Shown piece after piece: positions 58,887 through 64,000 of a DNA stretch of 64,000 bases (position 1 is its first letter; each line of letters starts with the position of its first letter). This DNA comes from Vibrio cortegadensis (GTDB taxonomy: Bacteria; Pseudomonadota; Gammaproteobacteria; Enterobacterales; Vibrionaceae). The notes beneath the pieces were generated by a model, which worked only from the letters and a program-made list of their open reading frames with translations, ran no database searches and was not told the DNA's origin. The translations under genes were made by a program, and so were the position numbers. The stretch covers positions 3,052,093 to 3,116,092 of the forward strand of contig NZ_AP025472.1 in assembly GCF_024347395.1 (NCBI RefSeq), written 5' to 3'.

Positions 58887-60506
58887 TTATTTAGTATGCA
58901 GACCTTTCTTTTCCAGCGCTCGGTAGATTAGCGTTTGCTGAATCAGAGTTACGATGTTCGATACTAGCCAGTATAGAACCAGACCTGAAGGGAAGAACAG
59001 GAAGAAGAATGTAAACATAACCGGCATAAAGGTCATGATCTTCTGCTGCATTGGATCCGTCACTGTTGTCGGGCTCATCTTCTGAATTAGGAACATTGAA
59101 GCACCCATTAGAAGTGGCAAGATATAGTATGGGTCTTGTGCTGAAAGGTCAGTAATCCAACCGAAGAACGGTGAATGACGTAGCTCAACAGACTCCATTA
59201 GTGCCCAGTATAGTGAAATGAAGATTGGCATTTGAAGAACGATTGGTAAACAGCCACCGAGTGGGTTTACTTTCTCTTTCTTGTACAGCTCCATCATTTC
59301 TTGGCTCATGCGTTGACGGTCATCGCCAATACGTTCACGCATTGCGGTCAGCTTAGGCTGAAGCATACGCATTTTCGCCATAGACGTGTACTGAGCTTTC
59401 GTTAGTGGGTACATAGCACCACGAACGATGAATGTTAGACAGATAATTGCCAGACCCCAGTTCACAACGATACCTTGAATGAACGAAAGCAGAGTATGAA
59501 GTGGTTTCGCAATAAACCATAACCAACCGTAGTCCACTACTAGATCTAGGTTTGGTGCGACGGCAGCCATTTGCTCTTGAAGTTTAGGACCAACCCAAAG
59601 CGTTGCTTGGAAATTGGCACTGTCGCCTGTCGCAATTGTTTTGTTTGGCATACGAACGCCAATGTCGGCAAGGCTACCAATAACACGAGTGTAAAGGTTG
59701 CTGCCTGCTTCGTCGCGTGGGATCCATGCGCTTGCAAAGTAGTGCTGAATCATTGCAGCCCAACCTTGGCCATTGGCTAGGTTAAGAGACAGGTTGCGAT
59801 CTTGCATATCATCGAAGCTGTATTTTTTGTAACGCGTATCTTCCGTAGAGTAAGCACCACCACGGTAAGTTGGCATCGTTAGGCTGCCACCATCGTCCAT
59901 TACGTTTTGACGTAGGTGAGCGTACATGCCGAATGTTGCATTATTGCCAGAGTTGTTGATTACATCGTATTCAACATCAATTGCGTAGCTGCCGCGCTTA
60001 AGGATGAATGTTTTTGTGTAATCTAAGCCGTTAGCTTGGTAAGTCATTGGGATGCGTAGTTCATCTTGACCGTCAGCCAGCGTAAAGCTGTCTGCTGAAA
60101 CCGTGTAGCTTGGGCGGTTAGTGCTGCTTAAATCGATACCTTGAGGGCCCACTAAACCGCTTTGAGCGATAAATTGGTGACCAGGTTCGTTTTTAAGAAG
60201 AGCAAAAGAATCTTCAGAATCGAATTCTGCAGAGTAATCATTTAGGTTTGCTGTAACTACATCACCACCAACTGTATCGATTGACAGAGTCAAAACATCA
60301 GTAATTACTTGGATAGTTTTTGCTGATGCTTGTTGAGCTGGAGCAGGATCAAGCTCGTTAGCCAAAGATGGAGCAGGTAGTGTGCTGCTTGGTTGTGCCT
60401 GTTCAACCGCTTGTGGTGCTGGATTCTTTGCAATGTTCCATTGTTGGAACAATAAGAAAGAAACTAGAGCCAGTGCGATTAGCAGGATATTACGTTGAGA
60501 AGCCAT
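58887..60506 (-). CDS. yidC: Membrane protein insertase YidC
   Basis: YidC inserts and folds inner-membrane proteins, including ATP synthase subunit c. The 539-residue protein has an N-terminal membrane anchor (about 6-24), a large periplasmic domain (about 30-335) and the five-helix insertase core (about 345-535). The core includes AQYTSMAKMRMLQPKL with the conserved groove region and NPLGGCLPIVLQMPIFISLY. It lies 2 bp after yidD in the rpmH-rnpA-yidD-yidC cluster. Confidence 0.97.
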   Translation of the reverse strand: MASQRNILLIALALVSFLLFQQWNIAKNPAPQAVEQAQPSSTLPAPSLANELDPAPAQQASAKTIQVITDVLTLSIDTVGGDVVTANLNDYSAEFDSEDSFALLKNEPGHQFIAQSGLVGPQGIDLSSTNRPSYTVSADSFTLADGQDELRIPMTYQANGLDYTKTFILKRGSYAIDVEYDVINNSGNNATFGMYAHLRQNVMDDGGSLTMPTYRGGAYSTEDTRYKKYSFDDMQDRNLSLNLANGQGWAAMIQHYFASAWIPRDEAGSNLYTRVIGSLADIGVRMPNKTIATGDSANFQATLWVGPKLQEQMAAVAPNLDLVVDYGWLWFIAKPLHTLLSFIQGIVVNWGLAIICLTFIVRGAMYPLTKAQYTSMAKMRMLQPKLTAMRERIGDDRQRMSQEMMELYKKEKVNPLGGCLPIVLQMPIFISLYWALMESVELRHSPFFGWITDLSAQDPYYILPLLMGASMFLIQKMSPTTVTDPMQQKIMTFMPVMFTFFFLFFPSGLVLYWLVSNIVTLIQQTLIYRALEKKGLHTK

Positions 60507-60508
60507 CG

Positions 60509-60766
60509 TTATTTATCTCTGTCTTGTTTTTGGACTGGTGGAATGGGGTCAAATCCCCCTTCATTCAAAGGGTGACATTTTAATAGACGTTTGCCTGATA
60601 ACCAACACCCTTTTACAAAACCGTGAGCTTTCAATGCTTCTAACGCATACAAAGAGCAGGTTGGAGTAAACCGACAGCGAGGTCCGATAAGGGGACTAAT
60701 GAACCATCTGTAAAGATGGACCAGCCCAATAGCTAACCTCGTGAAGGGCGAGACAGGCGAAGCCAT
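60509..60766 (-). CDS. yidD: Membrane protein insertion efficiency factor YidD
   Basis: YidD is a small membrane-associated protein that assists YidC-dependent insertion. The 85-residue protein has the DUF37 signature RCRFTPTCSLYALEAL with its two cysteines, then LSGKRLLKCHPLNEGGFDP. It begins with a short amphipathic/hydrophobic segment. It overlaps the 3' end of rnpA by 34 bp in another frame, as in E. coli-type clusters. Confidence 0.93.
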   Translation of the reverse strand: MASPVSPFTRLAIGLVHLYRWFISPLIGPRCRFTPTCSLYALEALKAHGFVKGCWLSGKRLLKCHPLNEGGFDPIPPVQKQDRDK

Positions 60767-61089
60767 AATTTTTCAAAGAGCTTGAACATTTCATCATTGC
60801 TTAAATCTTGAGCACTCTTTTTTGCAATTACAACAAAATCTTTGTTAGGAAGTTTATGTTGTTGATTACGGAAACTTTCACGAGCAATACGTTTAAAGCG
60901 ATTACGACCGACTGCGGTTTTAATCTGTTTTTTCGGAACTGCTAATCCAAGACGAGGATGAGAAAGAGAGTTATTGCGAGCAATAATGGTGAAATGGGGG
61001 GAGCCTGCTCTATGAGCTTGCTGGAAGACATTTTGATAATGCTCGGGAGTTAACAAGCGTAACTCCCGATTGAACGCGAACGTATTCAA
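60733..61089 (-). CDS. rnpA: Ribonuclease P protein component RnpA
   Basis: RnpA is the basic protein subunit of RNase P, which trims tRNA 5' ends. The 118-residue protein has the conserved RNR motif in VGRNRFKRIARESFR (about 60-75) and an N-terminal F-x-x-x-x-RLLTPEHYQNVF stretch. It lies 10 bp after rpmH and overlaps yidD by 34 bp. Confidence 0.95.
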   Translation of the reverse strand: MNTFAFNRELRLLTPEHYQNVFQQAHRAGSPHFTIIARNNSLSHPRLGLAVPKKQIKTAVGRNRFKRIARESFRNQQHKLPNKDFVVIAKKSAQDLSNDEMFKLFEKLWLRLSRPSRG

Positions 61090-61099
61090 AATAATTTAA

Positions 61100-61234
61100 T
61101 TATTTTGAAAGGCGCTTACGGCCTTTTGCACGACGTGCATTGATTGTTGCGCGGCCGTTCTTAGTCGCCATGCGAGCACGGAAACCGTGTGAACGCTTGC
61201 GCTTTAGAACTGTAGGTTGAAAAGTGCGTTTCAT
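61100..61234 (-). CDS. rpmH: 50S ribosomal protein L34 RpmH
   Basis: L34 is a very basic protein of 44 residues. It begins MKRTFQPTVLKRKR and ends with RAKGRKRLSK, matching the family along its length. The frame is too short for common gene callers. The stop is TAA at 61100-61102 and the ATG is at 61232-61234. It heads the rpmH-rnpA-yidD-yidC transcript from the promoter at 61407-61434. Confidence 0.97.
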   Translation of the reverse strand: MKRTFQPTVLKRKRSHGFRARMATKNGRATINARRAKGRKRLSK

Positions 61235-61406
61235 TGTAATTACCTTACTGATCAGTAGTTTTTAGGTTTTGTTAAACCCGGCGTGGGCATATTTTCTTGT
61301 CTTTATTAAGAACAGGAAATCCGACGCCTCTCAACAAAGAGGCGGAATTGTAATCACTGGCTCTCAAAGAGTCAATAATTGGTTCAACGATAATTCCGGT
61401 CGACGG

Positions 61407-61434
61407 ATTATACGTTTTGTGAGCAAGAGCGCAA
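61407..61434 (-). promoter_or_regulatory. rpmH promoter
   Basis: On the minus strand, -35 TTGCGC (61429-61434) and consensus -10 TATAAT (61407-61412) have a 16-bp spacer. It lies just downstream of the ABC ATPase stop codon. The leader of about 165 nt contains a 7-bp GC-rich hairpin (61325-61344, cgcctct / agaggcg) without a T tract. Confidence 0.65.
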
Positions 61435-61439
61435 GGATC

Positions 61440-62177
61440 CTATTCGATCCCGACCAAATTTAAGAATTTTTGTAGTCTTGGGTCTTGCGGATCATTGAAT
61501 ATTTGATCCGGTGTTCCCTGTTCTACTATCTTGCCTTCAGCCATGAAGATCACTCTATCTGCGACCTCTTTTGCGAACTGCATTTCATGTGTTACAACCA
61601 ACATGGTTTGATGTTGAGTTGCTAATTGTTTCATTAATGCGAGAACTTCCCCAACTAATTCAGGATCTAATGCTGATGTTGGCTCATCAAATAGAAGAAG
61701 CTCTGGTTGTAATGCCATCGCGCGGCCGATGCCAACTCGTTGCTGTTGGCCTCCTGAGAGTGCGGCTGGATAACTGTCGCCTTTGTCGCTTAAGCCGATA
61801 TCATCCAAGATCTGTTGTCCTTTGGCATACGCTTGATCTTTTTTCCAATTACGAACAGTGATCAAGCCTTCTGCTATGTTTTGGCGTGCGGTCAAATGAG
61901 AAAATAGTGCATAATTTTGGAAAACAAAGCCTGTTTTTCTTCGTAACGCAAGAATTTCTGCTTTGGTAAATTTCTCTGTATCCACATCGATATCATCAAT
62001 GCTAATCGTGCCTTTATTGGCTTGCTCAAGAAAGTTAATACAGCGTAATAAGGTTGATTTTCCTGTACCACTAGAGCCGATAACAACGATTATCTCACCC
62101 TGTTTTATTTCTAAATCAATACCTTTTAGGATCTCATTATCGCCGAAGCTTTTATGGATATTGGTTAGTTTTATCAT
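61440..62177 (-). CDS. Amino-acid (cystine-type) ABC transporter ATPase
   Basis: This is the ATP-binding subunit of a polar amino-acid importer, 245 residues. Walker A is GSSGTGKST (34-42), the ABC signature LSGGQQQRVGIGRA, Walker B LLLFDEPTSALDPE, and the switch histidine lies in VVTHEMQFA. Its start overlaps the permease stop by 4 bp. The closest families serve cystine, glutamine or histidine. The neighbouring binding protein favours cystine, but the substrate is inferred. Confidence 0.93.
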   Translation of the reverse strand: MIKLTNIHKSFGDNEILKGIDLEIKQGEIIVVIGSSGTGKSTLLRCINFLEQANKGTISIDDIDVDTEKFTKAEILALRRKTGFVFQNYALFSHLTARQNIAEGLITVRNWKKDQAYAKGQQILDDIGLSDKGDSYPAALSGGQQQRVGIGRAMALQPELLLFDEPTSALDPELVGEVLALMKQLATQHQTMLVVTHEMQFAKEVADRVIFMAEGKIVEQGTPDQIFNDPQDPRLQKFLNLVGIE

Positions 62178-62845
62178 CGTTGGTATGCCTTATTCATTTT
62201 TGCTTCAGCCCAAATCTGCACTCGAGTTAAGATGATGACCACTCCCCAGTAAATGAGTGCGACGGCTAAGAAAGCTTCGAAAAAACGGAAACTGGATGCA
62301 GCTTCCATCTGAGCTCTTGCCATTATCTCGGCAACACCTAATGTAAAAGCAAGTGATGTCGATTTGATCATATCAATGAAGTAGTTCATTAATGATGGTA
62401 GGGCAATACGTGTCGCCTGTGGAAGAATGATTCTTCGCATGGCTTGGCTTGTCGTCATGCCAACCGATAAGCTGGCTTCCATCTGGCTGCGATCTATTCC
62501 CATGATGGCAGCACGAATACTTTCAGCCATATAAGCAGCAAAGTGGAGAGTAAGCCCAATCACCGCAGCACTGAAGGCATCTAGCCCGACGAGAATAGGA
62601 AAGACTTGTGGCAGACCATAATAGAGTAAGAAAAGCTGAACGAGTAATGGCGTACCACGGAAAAAGCTAATATATAGCTGGCTGAGTTGATCGAATACAG
62701 GGATCTTGAATACGCGAATGTTGGCAAGAATGACGGCCAGTATCAGTGAGAATAGTAATCCCCAGATAGCCATTTCCATGGTTGTGCCAAGGTACTTAAA
62801 CAGTATCGGCAACAGTTCCAGCATGTAATTAAAATCAAATCCCAT
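62174..62845 (-). CDS. Amino-acid (cystine-type) ABC transporter permease
   Basis: This is a 223-residue inner-membrane permease of the HisM/TcyL type with about five membrane segments. The EAA motif that contacts the ATPase is EASLSVGMTTSQAMRRIILPQA. FFRGTPLLVQLFLLYYGLP is typical of polar amino-acid permeases. It overlaps the ATPase gene by 4 bp and follows the binding-protein gene by 84 bp. Confidence 0.93.
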   Translation of the reverse strand: MGFDFNYMLELLPILFKYLGTTMEMAIWGLLFSLILAVILANIRVFKIPVFDQLSQLYISFFRGTPLLVQLFLLYYGLPQVFPILVGLDAFSAAVIGLTLHFAAYMAESIRAAIMGIDRSQMEASLSVGMTTSQAMRRIILPQATRIALPSLMNYFIDMIKSTSLAFTLGVAEIMARAQMEAASSFRFFEAFLAVALIYWGVVIILTRVQIWAEAKMNKAYQR

Positions 62846-62929
62846 TATTTATCTCTTTTGTACAACGTAAAGAAAGCAAAAACCCACTACATCATTGATA
62901 AAGTAGTGGGCTGATTGACGACAATCAAA

Positions 62930-63691
62930 TTACTTTTGGGTGATGTCGGCACCAAACCACTTTTCAGAAATTGAACCTAGCGTTCCATCAGCACGCATCG
63001 CCGCTAATGCTTTGTTCACATCTTGTTGTAGCTTTTTACCATTATCATTATTTAAAAATGGCCAAGCATTTTCGATGGTTTCAAACGGTTGACCAGCGAG
63101 TTTCAGTGGAAGGCCTGTTTTTTTAATCAACTCTAGTGCTGATAGGCGATCCATGACAAAAGCATCGGCACGGCCAAGTGCGACATCATGTTCAATACCG
63201 GTGTCGTAGGTTTTGATCGTAATTGCGTTGTTTTTATCGTAATCACGCAGCAGTTGCTCGAAGTTTGAGCCTAGGTTGACTGCAACGGTTTTACCGCTTA
63301 AGTCTTCAATACTTTTAATCGCGTCGTTGTTTTTGCGAACGGTTATTTGCGCACCATCTACCACATAAGGGTCAGCAAATAGGTATTTAGCTTGACGAGC
63401 TTCAGTGATCGTAATCTGATTTGAGATGGTATCAATTCGACCTGTTTCTAGTAGGCCAAACAAGCCAGAGAAGTTAGCGGTAACATACTCAACTTTGTAG
63501 TCGTTACGACGGCCAATTTCATCCCACAAGTCCACTTCAAAGCCTTGTAGCTTATCTTGTTTAACGAATGTGAAAGGGAAATAGCGGCCAGACATGCCGA
63601 CTTTCACTTCAGTTGTAGCAGCGTAAACGGCTTGTGTCATGGTTGCTGATAGAGCAATCGCAGTAAGCGTACCTTTAATCCAGTTTTTCAT
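62930..63691 (-). CDS. Amino-acid (cystine-type) periplasmic binding protein
   Basis: This exported binding protein has 253 residues from the ATG at 63691, which has AAGGAG 7 nt upstream. A frame extending to 63742 lacks a good start. The signal peptide runs to about residue 23 (TQAVYA). The family 3 motifs GFEVDLWDEIG, RIDTISNQITITEARQ and SEKWFGADIT resemble E. coli TcyJ (FliY), the cystine-binding protein. It is first in the operon; its promoter must lie within 63692-63800 but I could not define it. Confidence 0.92.
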   Translation of the reverse strand: MKNWIKGTLTAIALSATMTQAVYAATTEVKVGMSGRYFPFTFVKQDKLQGFEVDLWDEIGRRNDYKVEYVTANFSGLFGLLETGRIDTISNQITITEARQAKYLFADPYVVDGAQITVRKNNDAIKSIEDLSGKTVAVNLGSNFEQLLRDYDKNNAITIKTYDTGIEHDVALGRADAFVMDRLSALELIKKTGLPLKLAGQPFETIENAWPFLNNDNGKKLQQDVNKALAAMRADGTLGSISEKWFGADITQK

Positions 63692-64000
63692 TTTATAACT
63701 CCTTATTTTTATAGGACAGGATGTTACTGGGAAAAGACTCAATAGAATAAATAACTAGTAGTTATTAACCATAACTGAAAGGTGGGTTTCGTTCTGGGGA
63801 TAAGTGTGGTTGATCCTTCAATTGTGGATCAATGTGTGGGTAAATTTGGGGTGATTTGTGTGGATCAACTGTATTAGCCATCAAATATTGTGAATAACTT
63901 CGATCTTATTCATTGGATCCTCGATCAAGTGCTGGTGATCTGGGTTATCAACAGGTAAAATTGCCAATCTTTTCCGATAATCTAAATAGGGTGGGGCATC
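63692..64000. promoter_or_regulatory. DnaA-box/GATC cluster, probable dnaA regulatory region
   Basis: I see no gene in this last 309 bp. Six DnaA-box-like 9-mers lie at 63795-63803, 63823-63831, 63835-63843, 63859-63867, 63889-63897 (TTATTCACA) and 63945-63953. Five of them point the same way. Seven GATC sites lie in 63812-63940. In vibrios dnaA follows this ABC operon, so this is probably the autoregulated dnaA promoter; dnaA itself is outside the window. Confidence 0.65.

Noticed and set aside
61325..61344. GC-rich hairpin considered as the terminator of the ABC transporter operon
   Set aside because: No T tract follows on the minus strand, and it lies downstream of the rpmH promoter. It is more likely a leader structure.

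Overview
The window is a chromosomal core region of a gammaproteobacterium, most likely a Vibrionaceae member (probably Vibrio). I base this on gene content and order: the gene set around the origin (atpIBEFHAGDC, parBA-rsmG-mnmG, oriC, mioC-mnmE-yidC-yidD-rnpA-rpmH, then a three-gene amino-acid ABC transporter just before where dnaA is expected) and the rrn sequences. The species cannot be fixed from sequence reading alone. I see no prophage, transposon, integron, CRISPR array, toxin or defence system.

Layout. (1) 1-10.1 kb: two tandem rRNA operons on the minus strand. The downstream operon is cut by the window edge inside the 23S gene. The upstream operon is complete (16S-23S-5S). They form a direct repeat offset by 5,418 bp, have no tRNA in the 16S-23S spacers, and each has its own P1-type promoter. 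(2) 10.2-18.6 kb: the yrdA/yrdB-aroE-hemF-tsaC group, the purEK pair (with a PurR box), and yrdD-smg-dprA-LysM protein. (3) 18.7-25.1 kb: def-fmt-rsmB, trkA-trkH and a DUF3157 protein. (4) 25.1-32.5 kb: trhA with a FabR-like operator, a Spo0M-family protein, a small unannotated reading frame, yihD, ccoG, srkA-dsbA and comM/yifB. (5) 32.6-39.4 kb: the branched-chain amino-acid operon ilvLGMEDA, with a leader peptide and attenuator. (6) 39.4-43.4 kb: the punR/punC purine-nucleoside exporter pair and a divergent solute-binding protein/permease pair without an ATPase. (7) 43.5-52.1 kb: glmU and the F1Fo ATP synthase operon. (8) 52.2-56.4 kb: parB, parA, rsmG, mnmG. (9) 56.4-56.9 kb: the replication origin oriC, with DnaA boxes, dense GATC sites and an array of AT-rich 12/13-mers. 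(10) 56.9-64 kb: mioC, mnmE, yidC, yidD, rnpA, rpmH and a cystine-type ABC transporter, ending in a second DnaA-box/GATC cluster that is probably the dnaA regulatory region.

The genes mostly serve growth: ribosome and tRNA modification (rrn, rsmB, rsmG, mnmE, mnmG, tsaC, fmt, def), chromosome replication and segregation (oriC, parAB), energy (atp) and biosynthesis (ilv, aroE, purEK, hemF). The most rewarding details are regulatory: the rrn leader covariation, the FabR-like and PurR-like sites, the ilv attenuator, a terminator lying directly against the srkA start, and the two DnaA/GATC clusters. I found no convincing undescribed multi-gene system. The least explained coding item is the 55-codon frame at 27024-27191.
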